Shown in pieces: positions 11,301 to 23,649 of a DNA stretch of 64,000 bases. A program made the translations under genes and the position numbers. This DNA comes from Ascidia mentula (taxonomy: Eukaryota > Chordata > Ascidiacea > Phlebobranchia > Ascidiidae), in the NCBI GenBank assembly GCA_947561715.1, contig OX387203.1, positions 18,476,001-18,540,000 on the forward strand, in the 5' to 3' direction. Each line of letters starts with the position of its first letter. Within the stretch, counting starts at the first letter, position 1. The notes below the pieces were generated by a model. The model made no database searches and had not been told where the DNA came from. It worked only from the letters and a program-made list of their open reading frames with translations.

Positions 11301-14300
11301 CACAATCTTTGGTTTTCCGACTTTGACAAAAACATTCATCACTTTTATCGGGACAGTCGGTGACGTCATCACACACATTTGACCTTGAGATGATCATTGG
11401 GTCATTTGTGCATTGAAAACATGAACGATGATTAAATGTCTGAGAACTTCGAATGTCACTGCAAATGAAGTCCATTCTTTTTGAATAAAAACTGATGATG
11501 TTTTTAGTAAAACATTTTTTCTTTACAATAAACTGCGTTTGACACGAGGTTATTTATATTCTAACATTACAAGTTCATTCTGTCTTATCTTAACGGGAAG
11601 ATACTTTCAACCAACCACAACATTTCATCAGTACCTGGCGTCTCCATTCTCCGAGGTGTAACACAAATCAGATTTATCATCACAATCGGCAATGCCGTCC
11701 CATAGAAACATCTGCGGAAGATTGCAATTCCTGCCATTCCGAACACATTTGAATCCATGTCCATTATTCCAGTGTTGGAAAGCTGGGCAGTCATTGCAAG
11801 GATCGCCATCACAAACAGTCGAACGTTTCCAACAAGCTGAATTCGGACACTGGAAGTGGGAGGGGCAGAGGTACTCACATGGGGAATTCCCCAAACAATA
11901 AGCGAGCTTGTCGCAGATTTCATTTTTTGAGTTACAGGAAATGTTGGTCTGATAAATTTTGTTGTAACAGACTCCATTATTGCCGAAACAATTGCAACGT
12001 GGTTTAGAACTAAATAAACATGATAGTTTATTTGCATCAACGAAATAAAGTTCTTTTCAAACCTACCCAAAATACACTTTCGTGTTCTTGATGCATTGCT
12101 TATGGAATTTTCCATTACAACCGCATTCATCACTCATATCAGGGCAATCTATGACGTCATCACAAACACTTGACCTTGAGATGATCATTGAGTCATTTTT
12201 ACATTGGAAACACAATCCTTCTTTCATGGACGATGTATTACGAATATCTCTGCAATAACAAATTTGTTTACAGAAGCAATATTTTACCACAAGCAAGCAG
12301 TTATTGTCATTCTTTGTAAACATTTATAGCCATAAAACCACTAAGCTCATTTGACTAAAACTATGTTCATCTTTGCAAATGTTTCAGTTTTTTCGTTTTC
12401 ACTGCAATAGGAAGAGTGACGCCGAATAATCGTAAGATGATCAGGAGCACAGAGGTAGAGGTTAGTCTGGAGCAGTGCTGGCAAGTACGCATATGCAAAA
12501 TGCAATCAAAAACGAAATACCTGACATCTCCATTCTCCGAGGTGTAACACAAATCAGATTTATCATCACAATCGGCAATGCCGTCCCATAGAAACATCTG
12601 CGGAAGATTGCAATTCCTGCCATTCCGAACACATTTGAATCCATGTCCATTATTCCAGTGTTGGAAAGCTGGGCAGTCGTTGCAAGGATCGCCATCACAA
12701 ACAGTCGAACGTTTCCAACAAGAAGAATTCGGACACTGGAAGTGGGAGGTGCAGATGTCACACAGCGTTTTTCCAACACATTGGATCATTCCTTTGCAAA
12801 ACTCCATCACTCTTAGGGCGCATACTTTGTTTGCATGGAAAAAGTCCAACTTATTGTCGCAACTGTAACAAAAGCAATGTATTACGTCATATAACAATAG
12901 TTTCGGGAGATTTGTGTTTGTAAAGAATCGTCATGGCTGATAATCTGCAAATGTTAGGTTTGGTTTTAAATAAACTAAATTAATGCCAACTAATCATGCA
13001 CGATTGTGTATGCAGATGTGTGAATAACAATACACAATCTTCGACTTCACAATAATTTCGCGTAACATCTGCTGAAAAAAAAATAACAGAAAGCAAATTG
13101 GAGCCAAATTTATAAATTTTGTGAGCTGTAAACAGTTGACCACTGTTTCGTACTATAAGGTCTCATCAGTGTAGCTTGGTGCGACTGTTGTAAACGATCA
13201 TGCCGACCATCCGGTCAGGCAAATACTTCTACATTGTGGTGACTATACAGCCACCGTCATCCGTTGGACTATAGGGCACCAAACTAGGTGCATCTATACG
13301 GAGAAAACAAGGTGGAAGAAAACAATTGGAATCAGGTTATTATTCGTGTCTAGAACTCTGCCAAGCAATAGCAAATGTATCAAGTCTCTCGCGAAGTAGT
13401 GAGGTTTTCTGTTTTTCGCGTAACTTTTCCGATTTATCGTTTGATGAGCTGTTCAGATGTTCTGATACACTTAATGAAGCCACTCTATTAAATCCAGTAC
13501 AGCCCTTGTCTGTGCTGCTGTTGTTTTGAGAGGAGAGTTGAGATGCCAGTGGCCAGCCCGTGTGCTATTTGAGTCGTACAAGAAACCACGTACTCAACTA
13601 CATAAAGGCAGTTTTCCAGCTTAGTGTTTCGACCAGTGGTGTGAAAAAGGTTGGTCGGTTTGCAACGGACGACAACCTTGACGTTCAAGCCCGCTTTATC
13701 CATGAGCTATAAAACGAACTTTTTAAATTCATGAAAGTATCTCAGATGACCATAATGTGTACGGTGGCAAGAGATTGGTGATAATGCAAGCATAAGTACT
13801 CGCCCCAAACTCTATTCCCGAGCGCTTGCTTGTTGGAAAAAAAACAATACAGTTGAGGTGATGCAAGAAGGGAAACGACAGACGCCCGACTCGTATCCCA
13901 TCCTGGGTTCTAATTCCTGAAGCATCAACGCAATCAGTTGCCACATCCACCCCAAAGTCAACTATGCGGGACGACGGCATTACCGAAATGCGGTCTCGCA
14001 AACGGAAGAAAACATCGTACTGCCAAACTACATACGCAACATCAGGCAAGCATCCTAAATGTCTATGTGGCAAAGCTCATTCAAAATATCGCTGTGACGA
14101 CTGGGCTCCGGATGAAGCCCATCTCGTTGCAACAACACAAACTGCCTTTGTTTATTGATTAGTTGAACATGTGGCACATGTTATATTCTAATGCCCGATG
14201 ATAAGGTTGTGTGTAATATATGCGGCAATAATACTAAATGAATTCAACACAACCTGTTTTTAATCAGCCAATATCTTGCACTTTTGTTGTTGTTTTTGAC

Positions 14301-17300
14301 AATGGCGCCTCCTTCGTAGATACGTGTGTGCATTGAGAACTTCTGGTCCAATCCTCTTAAACTCGGTGCCTCTACAGGGATTGGTTGTTACGGCGCGGTC
14401 AACATCCCCCTCTTTGTTGACCTCTCACTTCTCTCTCCTTTAAAACATTATTGCAAACCCCGCATACTGGAAACCCCCAACTTTCCCTTATTGAATACAC
14501 TCTTGGAATGCCCATAGCTAAAATACTCGACTTTGGAATCAGACCCTCACTGTCATTTCTGCTCAACCACACTTTAAATCTTTAAACATCTTTTTCACGA
14601 CTGCCCATCCATCCAGCTCTTACTAACTCTGGTAAACAAAAACCCTCAACGCACTTCTCCTTAACTTTCCCAAAACTCCCACAACCTATAACACAACCTA
14701 CGCCACAACCCTTGTGGCCCTTCTGAACACCTCTATGTTGCTATATCATTAGGAAACCCTTAACTGAATCTGTTATGACCCCCGTCCTTTGAATGAGATC
14801 CCCCAACACCTCATCCAGTCCCTTAAACATTCCATAAACTTTAAGCTAGCAATCCAGCGGAACAGAGACAACACCTTTTCTGAATCCGTCCTATAGCCGA
14901 TGTCAACATTCTATAAATATAAATTAATCAACGTTCTCTTCACCCCATTCTTACATCCGCAAAACTTAATCCTGTACCATTACTTAATATGTTCTTAAAT
15001 TTAATTATTGTTTTTTACTTTTTACGTTTGACATAACTTCCTCTTTCTGGCGTTTCCGTTTCTTCCCTCTTTTCTCTTCTCCCATATTTTTCTTTTCATG
15101 TAATATTATGTAACATGTGTTTTCCGCATTTTGCCATCGTTTATATGGTTTCTGTTTAGATTGCTTTGTCTAAGTTTTTGTGATATTCGTGGTGGCGGAT
15201 TAGTTTTCCCGTACATAAAAAGAAAAGAAACAGTGGCTATCTGTCTGCTATCACAGAATTCATATTATTGTATCCACTTAGCTTGCATGCAAGATAAGCC
15301 AATCCTGCTAAAATTATCGACAAGAAACTTTTTCAAATTTGCCATCATTCCAAGCAACCATTTCACGTTTCTGGTTTTACTCCCGCCATTAAAAACTCTT
15401 TTTTTACCACGACGGGATTCGAACCCTGGATATCCCGGCCACGATCAGACCTACTTCTTGGTATGGAGGAATGGCCAACTTGTCAGCGAATGCAATCGAG
15501 CTTCTGAATAATCGACTTACAGGCGACGGGAATATTCAAAAAGGTATGGGTCAAAGTTCGAGTTAATCAGAAAATCTACGTGGGTTTCTGCGACGTCGCA
15601 TTTAAGGTAGTTTGCGTAGTTGTGTTGGATTACCGAAGAATTAAAGTGCGCATTTCACAAGCAAAAGCTTTCACGTCGGTGCGTGCGCCAGGTACTGAAT
15701 TTATAAGAAAGTTAATCAGAATAACATTAAATACGTGCCTGTTGTAAGTGGGTACACACTTTTCGTGCGCTATAATAGTCAATTACTTAACACAAAGTTT
15801 TGGAAGTAAATGCGTTGTGAATGTAACGTATTTATACCACCTACAATATCCAAAATTGTATTTTATAATGTTTTTTTATTTTTATTCTTTTTATTTATTT
15901 ATTTTCTTTACCGTGCACAGTGCCCTTAATTGTTTTTATCTATCACTACCACAGGCAACTCCGTTCGACTCCATTATCAACAATTGCGCTTATTTAATTC
16001 CCCGCCTTTTTCTATAACCTCCCAACTTCACCGTACCATTTTTGCCGATCCGCCTTCATTTGTATTGATAATGGTTGTAGAAACAATCGAAACGTTTACA
16101 TGAAGTTTTCGAGCACTGTATTGGCTATTCTGTTCATATTAAATATCCAAAATATTTTGACTTTCGTTCAGCGCCAAAAATGTTTTTCTGAGGAAACTAA
16201 TAATAAAGGCACAGAATTTGACTTCTTCGTATTGCCGGATAATACCACATGTGTGGTAATAATGGCACGTGTTAAGTAACAATGTGCTACGTGTTTGGTA
16301 ACAATGCCCAATTTAAAAACAATGTGTTAAACTGGCGAACCTAAAACTTTCACTTTTCTCGGTAAATTCAGCAAAAAGATTGACGATTACGTTTATTTAA
16401 AATTTTGTAAAGTCAACGCAAACTGTGATGCGATCGGCGTGTTGGCCACCCCTGATATAAACCTTTACTTATCTTAGATTAACTCTTTGCGCCACCCACT
16501 GGCCACTTCTTACCTCAACAACATTATTGTTACGTGGAAGTGTTTCGCAATCAATAATTCCCTTAAAATATTAAAGTAAACACACTTCCGAACGCGTGGG
16601 GTTTTGAAACTGTGTTATTTGACCCGACTTTATAACAAACTGTTTAAAATTGGTTATTTCAAGTAAGTCAAACCCTGATAACATCGTCTATTGGTTGGTC
16701 AACACTAATACAACGAATGTAGGGAACATATTTAAGTGCTTTCACCTCATGTAAGGACTGGTTGGGTTTTCAGGATAAGTGGGAAAGTTGGCCGGTTTCT
16801 CATCACTTCCGTCACTGCAACCGCCATTTGCACCATTACAAAACCACGCAGCCCCCACCAACCTCCCATCATCGCAAGTGAACTCTGCACAAAACACATG
16901 AACGTAAATCGATTTGAAATCCAAAATCTGGAAAACTAACAAATAGATTAAATTAATTGAGAGTTTATGATTTGTAACAAAATACTTACTATCGCCATAT
17001 TTATACCCTGCTGAAGCAATTGTGATGAAGGAGAGCAGGTTTCCAATCACTTTCAACCAATACCTGATAAAAACACAAAGAGTTTATATCTCACAATGAT
17101 ATATTTCTCTAACTCATGGGAATGACCGCATGATGGATTTTAGTAGAGTTTTACAAACTTTATGCTCAGTATTTATTCACTGCAAGGTTACTTAATCTAA
17201 ATGGTGGCTTTTTGTACAAACTGTCGTCACTTCTTTGTTTTTTGTTTTTCTCATCCGCTTGTTGCTCAAACGCTTAGAATAAATATTCAGTAGTTTTCGC

Positions 17301-18500
17301 CAAATCTCGACAATCATTCATATTTTTGGTAAACCAAAAGTTTAATCACCACACTGGTTCAACCGTATATCTGATATAAATACTTTAAACCACGCTTAAT
17401 TAACTCCAGCCGATCCGTCGGGTTTCCAGCGCATACAAAGGCCTGGCAAATATTATAAGCAACCGTTTATAACCAGATGTCAGATTGTGACCTGGTATAA
17501 TTTTTTGCGCGATATGAACGGAACGAAATTTCGTCCCGTACTCACAGTGCGACTGGCGAAGCGTGAGACACCGGGCAAGTTTATGAGACAAATTAAATAT
17601 TCACTTTGATTCACATTCTAGGCGGAGTTTAACCTAAATTAACAAACCCTAGTCTCAGCCATGATAAGACTTTGTAGAGAAATAACAACATTGAATAGTT
17701 AAAAATTTCCCCGCTTGGTTTGACCCTGGAGAATATTTATTTTCCTTATTATCGCGTAAAATGTGGCTATTTATTAACTTGGAGATAATTTAAATAGCTT
17801 ACAAACCTTGCTCCCATTTTTGGTCTGCGGTCAACACGACTGATCCCGCCCCGATCCGTCTTAAATCCACTCTTTGACCATCCAACGACTTCTGCAAAGC
17901 CAACGACTTTATGACATAATGTTTGTTGACATAGATTCATTGCAGCCAAACTACCCATACCTGTATAAGTTTGAAAAGTTCGTTTGCAAATAAGCTGGCC
18001 CAAATCACAGCAAAATATCCTAACTCTGTAACAAAAATATTTGCAGACGTTATATAGAAACGGAAATCAAAATGTATATATTTATTTCACTGAAGAGAGA
18101 AGCCTACTTTTTATTTAAGCAACGTTACTACTTCCTATAGGTTTAAATCTGCACACCATAAGCGGCAATCAAACATATCCACATATTGCCGCACTAATAT
18201 GTGGATTTTACGCTTTCTTCCTTTATATTCTGACATTTAAAACTGACAGTTTCTAATCCACTGTCTTTCACACGTCTCAAAATCATCCTTTGAAACAAAC
18301 GTCATCGTGTGAAATTAAAAAATCCAAATTATGACAAACGTTGAAAAGGATTTCCTCGATTCATGCAGTCTACCATTGCACTCGCTTGTTCTGGGGTTGT
18401 AATACTGATGTGTTGAGACGCACGCAACCACCATTGACACAAATATTTGTGTTCCAACAAACACTTCGTGAAGATTAGTAATAAGAACTATTCTTATCAT
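2385..18500 (-). CDS. Receptor A: LDLa-repeat 7TM receptor, LGR/RXFP/GRL101-like
   Basis: Likely a cell-surface peptide or protein receptor. Sixteen exons join with matching phases (minus strand, 5' to 3'): 18374-18500, 17807-17960, 16990-17063, 16746-16884, 12521-12862, 12067-12249, 11635-12009, 11288-11458, 7555-7627, 5392-5694, 5042-5173, 4204-4368, 3832-4128, 3279-3459, 3033-3240, 2385-2973; total 3513 nt, 1170 codons plus stop. Residues about 1-25 are a hydrophobic leader; 26-118 are conserved but unassigned; 119-740 hold about 11 LDLa modules (CDG..DC, CxDxSDEC); TM1 carries GN, TM2 NLSVSDLL, TM3 end FRL in place of DRY, TM6 CWFP, TM7 NPLIY. ECL2 is unusually long, over 100 residues. 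No leucine-rich repeats seen. The tail ends ETAL, a class I PDZ-type ligand. The model needs a 38-nt intron in ECL2; without it the frame has TAG and a 2-nt shift. Family naming is inference from motifs. Confidence 0.82.
3241..3278 (-). other. 38-nt ultrashort intron in receptor A (ECL2)
   Basis: It runs from GTAAGA to CCAG on the minus strand. Reading through gives an in-frame TAG followed by a frame change; removing it restores the frame exactly to that of copies B and D. The equivalents there are 36 nt. Confidence 0.55.
5695..7554 (-). other. Intron of receptor A between LDLa exons 9 and 10
   Basis: This intron is non-coding. It is collinear with introns in B (26934-29343), C and D (45973-48399), but it lacks a segment of about 550 bp present in those copies that carries a gypsy-like pol remnant. 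I see no gene in it. Confidence 0.7.
7555..7627 (-). CDS. Short exon 9 of receptor A with a threonine run
   Basis: This 73-nt exon (acceptor TTTTCAG, donor GTAAGTG) encodes VDEEVKNDC, a Thr run from ACA repeats, and a segment ending WWCA that provides the first cysteine of the next LDLa module. Homologues: 29344-29419 (B, 76 nt, two more Thr), 38196-38271 (C) and 48400-48472 (D, 73 nt). Length differences are multiples of three and the phases fit both neighbours. Confidence 0.8.
8301..8716 (+). repeat. 5' LTR
   Basis: This 416-bp direct repeat matches 10109-10524 with only a few substitutions. It has a TATAAA-like box near 8451 and AATAAA near 8601. Confidence 0.85.
10109..10524 (+). repeat. 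3' LTR
   Basis: This 416-bp partner of the 5' LTR is followed by the GAAC target duplication at 10525-10528. Confidence 0.85.
10814..10863 (+). repeat. 25-bp minisatellite, 2 copies (receptor A intron)
   Basis: The unit is approximately CTTAAGTATGTAACACAGTACATGC. Written in parts: CTTAAGTATGTAAC then ACAGTACATGC. The same locus has about 12 copies in B and C and 3 in D. Confidence 0.85.
11288..12862 (-). CDS. LDLa exon cluster of receptor A (exons 5-8), with an internal exon-pair duplication
   Basis: Four exons: 12521-12862, 12067-12249, 11635-12009, 11288-11458. Exons 5 and 7 each end with two LDLa modules of nearly identical sequence (STVCDGDPCNDC, then LWDGIADCDDKSDLC); exons 6 and 8 each carry one LDLa module (SVCDDVxDCPDxSDEC). 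The pattern is a duplicated pair, exon 5+6 and exon 7+8, also present in D but single in B and C. Conserved aspartates in CxDxSDEC are the usual LDLa calcium ligands. This entry details part of receptor A. Confidence 0.8.
15405..15530 (-). mobile_element. tRNA-derived SINE fragment
   Basis: On the minus strand a good box B (GGTTCGAATCC, about 15415-15425) lies downstream of a weaker box A-like stretch (GCTGACAAGTTGG near 15475-15487), followed by a short A-rich tail. It cannot fold into an intact tRNA. The same copy sits in the paralogous intron of receptor D at about 60450-60560, so insertion predates that duplication. Confidence 0.6.
16235..16345. repeat. Interspersed repeat with CACGTG/GTAACAATG motifs
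   Basis: Related sequence occurs at about 61015-61095 (paralogous intron) and, inverted, at about 22230-22310 in the intergenic region. I see no coding capacity. It is probably a piece of a small transposon. Confidence 0.5.
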
Positions 18501-19230
18501 AATTAACTGGCTCGTATACGCCTTTCCTTAAATTTTAACTGGCTCGTATACGCCTTTCCTTAAATTCCTTACAGAAAAACAGAAAAACCTGCACTTCTTC
18601 TGCTTCTAATGAAATTCAAACTTAAATATCCTTGAGGTTGGCTGTCAAACTGACGGTTGGTTGTTCGGTGAAACACGTGTACCACGGTGGTCTAACAGGA
18701 ATTTCTTACGTTTAGCGAACGATGCAAAAGTGCTTCTCGGAAAGACAATTTAACTTATAGCCTATGTGCATTTAGCCCGGCAGCGTTGTGTGTTAAGCTT
18801 TGGCCCATTACCCACCCATTGAACAGGGTTGACTAATAGAAGGTATGCATTCATTTTAGTTTTTGTGTGACTGAATTATGTATTATTACATATATTTATT
18901 CTATGTTATAAACTTGGATTTTGCAGAGACAACGTTTAATTATCTTGTTGATATTTGTTGGTACAGCAGCTCTCATTGATGAGTTAAGCTGTAATCGCAC
19001 AAGATATTGTGTATATTTGATTGAATAAATCTCTTTTACAGTCAACGGACATCTGTTTAAATCAACGCAGGCTGAACACGAGCCAATGCAAACTATTTGA
19101 CATCTATAGAATTCCTCCCGTCCCTGGAAAAACAAAACGTGGATGTGCAAAATATATATATTTACACACTAATATATCCCAACCGCTTCAAACCTTACCC
19201 TTTTTTGCTCCGGTGTTATGACATTTAAAA
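18501..19230. other. Conserved 5' flank of receptor A
   Basis: It is collinear with 63248-64000 upstream of receptor D and so probably includes the promoter and 5' UTR. There is a 33-bp tandem duplication at about 18508-18573 (unit begins TTAACTGGCTCGTATACGCC). A cysteine-rich minus-strand frame at about 18960-19127 looks exon-like, but the D homologue carries TGA at a cysteine position, so I do not call it coding. Confidence 0.5.
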
Positions 19231-22200
19231 TACTAAGACGAAACAAGCAAGATAATATTATAAAAGTTAATAAAGAATATTCACTGGATAGGCGAATTGG
19301 TTTGTGGTGGCGCGGATTAAAAGTGAATGTTGTAAAATAACTGTGTTGACTTCGAAACATGCGTCGCATAAAGTTAAAGAATATGGGCAGTGTATAATTT
19401 CAACCCAGGGGAAGATCTTACCTTGCTTCCCGCAGATTTTTATTTTAACACTCGGTATTCCTCTTCCACAGCGTGACAACTGATTTCCTGCTCAGCAATC
19501 AGATATTTCGCTCAGTGTTCCTCTGCGTGACAACTGATTTCCTGTTCAGCATTGAAATATTTCCATAATCATGACGTTGCAACCATGGTTGCAAGTTGAT
19601 TGACAGCTTCTTGCTCTGCGCTTCTCGCGTGTTAATAAATTAATAACACGTTGTCTTGGAATTTTTATTTATTCGCAGACATCGAATGGGAAAACACAGC
19701 CTTATTACCGCCCAGTCATCGACATGTTGGGTGTATATTGCCCACATCCTAACAAACGAACAGAAGGTAATTAACAAAGATATGCATGCATTTTTGGCCC
19801 TTGTGGGATTGAACTTGGGGATAGAATTCATGTTTATTTCCCTGCGGTTTAAACTTGGATTTTGCCGCGACAATTAGATTTATTCCGTAAATGGTTTCAT
19901 GGAACCATGACATTTTATGTTTCGTATTTGTTGTTCATTGGCGTAGTTAACGTGCAAATTAAAAATGATTTCATTTGTAAGCATTTCGTGATGATTTCAT
20001 GATTCAGTTACATGACTTGATTCACTTTCATGATTCAGTTAAAATATAATCGTGCAGGATATTGTGTATATTTGACAAAATATATCGCTTTCAATAACAA
20101 TGGACATATGTTTAACTCAACGTACGCTGATAAACAGCATCCAAATTATTTGACGACGATCAAATGTATGCCATATTTTGCACCCATTTTACTGGTCACG
20201 CTTAAAAAACGTCCTGGCATTAAAACGTCGTTGTGTCAAACGAATGCATATACGTGGAAGCGACATAGGAGTTAACTGTGCTGGTGACCGAACAAGAATA
20301 TTGAACACACCCGGTTTCTGACTACAAATACTAAGTTGATTTTGCTTTGCAGATGGAAGCAAAGTCTGACAAATCAGCCATTGCAAAAAAAGTGCAGACC
20401 TTACAGGTCGTAACAGTGTGTACACCTGTCTGCAGCTATCAAAACAGTGTAATTCGATAGCATTGGCCTATACACTATTTCACTCACAGTTCGCCAAGCA
20501 TCAACACAAATTACACTGAGCAAAGCAGTGCAAAGTGGTTTTGAAATTAATGAAAACCAAACGGAAGGCATGAGTTGTTGCTGCCTTTCAGATGAATAAT
20601 ACGTTTCAAGTTTATTAATGTTTCAAAGTAGTGTTCTTGATGTAAACACTCAAAAAACTTGGACGTAAGGCATAGGAATGTTACTAAAGGGAGGCGTGAT
20701 AGAAATTTGTACAGAACTTATTAATGTAGAGCAAATATTGCCGTACATTTTGCCATTTATGTTTTGTGATCGAACAACTCCTGGGTTTCCATCAAAAAAC
20801 AGCAATCTGTGAAGCAAACTTCGGTAAAAACTGACATACAGTGATCTCTAAATTATTCATAATATATTAACAGACGATCATTTTTAAAATATTCAACAAC
20901 AACAACTGCCGTCAAACCGCGGCAAAATGTCGAATCTGACAAAGAACAATTGCTTGAAATCCAGATGTCATAATTAGTCTTGTTTCATTCACGCTTGTAC
21001 TCCAATACATACTGTAACCACGTACACTGCGCTGGAACATACAAAGATCCCCGCCATGAGGGTTTCGCACTTCACCAAAACTCACACTTTGAACGGACAT
21101 TCAAAGATTTGGGAGGCGCAGGGGTCAAATTGATCTAAAGTCAGTGGTTCCCTGCCTATGATACGCGAAAGACATCCAGGCGGAACAGGAAAACATTTAA
21201 CGAATATTGTTTGGCGCTAACAATTTAGCTTGTACATTTAACGGTTGAAATGACTTAGAAACCATTAACTCTTCCACGACAAAAATGTTTAACGATGACA
21301 CTTTCCTATAATGTGCCAGAGATTATTTTTCTTTGTTTAAATGTAGGGCGACTGTGCAGGATTTTGAAATGGTACGCAAAGTAACTCAGCAGGTTGGGAA
21401 CCACTGGTCTAAGCGGTCGAATATGCGAAGGACCTTCCAGCTTACATTGTTTAAGTTCGTTTTCGTTTAAGTTCGTTTGAACGATATCAAAATTACAAAT
21501 TTTAAACCGTGTCAAAAGTTAAAGCATGGAAATCAAACATTAAGTAGATTCGCTAAACCCGTTACAAATACGACGAGTTACATGGTGCGGACGGACGCAC
21601 GTAATAGCTACTCTCTTTTTAAATAGTTGATTCCGCTGCAAAATAAATACAACCATCCATTGCTTTAGTTATTGGTAGGGTGTCGATTTATGCATTTTTC
21701 GCCATTCTAAGTGTTCGAAATGCGACCCCACTGTTCGACACGGGCAGCGCAAGTGTAATGTTAGTTAACGGAATGCAGTGCCACGAAGAGACCAACGCTA
21801 TTGTTATCTACAAAAGTCCATAAATTGAATTGCTATAATAACTTAATTAAGCCTAACATATTAGCCATTTATTTTCTAGAAGATTGGACGCTAACGATTC
21901 TCCTATAACATGTAGGCCAGTTGTCAATTGTTTTGCCGCACATGCTGGTGGCAAAATTGGTTCGAAGACGTTGGTGCCAGTATAAGTCGTTTTATTTCAA
22001 CCGCAAACTATTGGGGAGAAATTTGTGTTTCGAGTCTCTATCCAACAACAGCATTTAACTGGGACGGTTACGTAGCGTTGAAAACTTAATGACATCATCG
22101 TTCGGTATCCCCCACCCCAAATAAATTAAACAACTAAATAAACGCAACCGCAATAAATTATTGGACAAAATCCATGCAAAAACCAGCCAGCACTTGCTTT

Positions 22201-22690
22201 AACCTTCAGCGAATAAGCGAGTTAAACTAACCATTGTTTCCAAACATGGACTATTGTTACCGAACACGTGCCATTATTACGCAACATGTTGCATTGTTAT
22301 GAAACAAGTACCATTTTTCGCTCAATCGGATCTCAAAAGAGACATAGCAGCCTACAACATGCAAGGTTTAAATTGTTTTGTCGTTATTTTAACGTGTTTT
22401 CTAAACTTATGTAACGTGTTTTCTAAACTTACAACACGCAATAAAAAATCGACGCCCTGGTTATTAGCATTAGATGCATTCGGTGCATGTAAAATTTCAC
22501 TGAAAAACATAAAGCAGAAGAAATGAACATTCATATGTGCACTTTCATGCTGATCACAGGTTAGTGGCAAGAGCACATCACCCAAATCTTTTGTAAACAT
22601 TTTCAAACAATCCTCGGTAAAACTTAAGTATTTACCTTTGATTTCTGTGTCCTCCTTGGGAAGTTTTCGAACACAAGGTTTTCAGTCTTC
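19231..22690. other. Intergenic region between receptor A and receptor B
   Basis: No supported gene. A degenerate second copy of the 18990-19110 flank lies near 20035-20165. There is a small tandem duplication near 19470-19550 (unit around GCGTGACAACTGATTTCCTG). A hAT-like MITE lies at 21142-21406, and an inverted copy of the interspersed repeat near 22230-22310. Confidence 0.5.
21142..21406. mobile_element. Small hAT-like MITE (tentative)
   Basis: Imperfect inverted ends CAGTGGTTCCC and GGGAACCACTG enclose 265 bp with no coding capacity. CAGTGGTTC-type ends are typical of hAT elements. The flanks share TCTAA, compatible with a decayed 8-bp duplication. Confidence 0.45.
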
Positions 22691-23643
22691 TGATTGATAA
22701 CAACAACAAGTAGTACAAAATATTCGCAATCAGTAAACATTCAACAAAACGATTAAATTTTAGTGAAAGTTTAAATTAGCCGCGAACGAACCAGTTGATA
22801 TTGAATGCAAACAGTAATTGATTGTCAGAAAAAGAAACTTCCAACGAAAAATCTTGCTGCTGGACATTTAATGCAAAGTTAACGATAGTATGTGAATTGA
22901 ATTATGATGCGATTTACACAGAGAGTTTGTCCTGCCAAGAATTCTACGACATCGTGTTTGCAGTAAAATGTCAATGATATACAGAATACAAAGGGCGAAG
23001 TTTATGTACAAAGGGCGTGAGAGGGGGTTTTGAGGGGGCGTTCGATAGTTTGTATTCCATGAGTTGATTGCATGGAATGTTTCCAACATCATATTTACAA
23101 GTAAACGATCATCCAGCGACATGATAAGTTTATTTTCGTCGTTAAACACACTGATTTCATCCTCATTATGTTCCAACTTCATCATATTTCATCTCATACG
23201 ATGGTTGGTAATTTGCACGCCACAAATAAATGTTTCTCCAATTCGACAGAAAACAAAATAAAGTGGGGAAGTCACTGGAAGCAAGGGGAATCCCGCATCA
23301 TTGTAATGTCCCAAATGATTCTACCCAAGATGATGTCAAGCGTTCCAACACTCACACATAACAAGAATGTCCATGTGTTGCATGACGAGTGCACCCAACT
23401 CATCACGTGACTCAAACCATGGTATAAAAAATGAATACTCACAAAATACAACTAAAAAGCATGACCGGTCATTAACAGAGACAAGAAAAACAAAAATGTC
23501 ATTTGAAATATCAATTTTGTGTTGGAATTACTCTGCCATCACAAAAAGAATTCCACACATGGAAGGTAAGCGTATGGAGTCGGTTCTGTCAATTCGATGT
23601 CAGAAAAAAGTACTTCATATTTTGCACAAAACCAAACCCAAGG
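22690..23643. repeat. 3'-flank block of receptor B
   Basis: A diverged counterpart of about 1440-2379, 32870-33816 and 41720-42668. Non-coding. Confidence 0.6.
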
Positions 23644-23649
23644 TTTATT
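23644..23649 (-). promoter_or_regulatory. AATAAA overlapping the receptor B stop codon
   Basis: Same one-base overlap of stop codon and polyadenylation hexamer as in copy A. Confidence 0.6.

Larger units (their letters stand above)
12863..16745 (-). other. Large intron of receptor A with repeats
   Basis: No exons seen. It contains a segment of about 1.1 kb (roughly 13790-14890) missing from receptor D, part of which (about 13960-14075) recurs at about 32085-32200 upstream of receptor B. It also has pyrimidine-rich stretches around 14400-15110, a tRNA-derived SINE near 15400-15530, and an interspersed repeat near 16235-16340. Confidence 0.65.

Noticed and set aside
5042..12862. Leucine-rich repeats between the LDLa array and TM1
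   Set aside because: No LxxLxLxxN periodicity is visible in any exon; the last LDLa module runs almost directly into TM1.
13729..14073. 114-codon minus-strand ORF in the receptor A intron
   Set aside because: Part of it lies in a segment repeated elsewhere (32085-32200) where the frame is broken; it is likely transposon debris.
15405..15530. Functional tRNA gene
   Set aside because: Box B is good, but no acceptor stem or cloverleaf can be formed. It is a SINE fragment.
18960..19127. Cysteine-rich minus-strand exon upstream of receptor A
   Set aside because: The homologous sequence upstream of receptor D (near 63780-63800) has TGA at a cysteine codon, so coding potential is not conserved.
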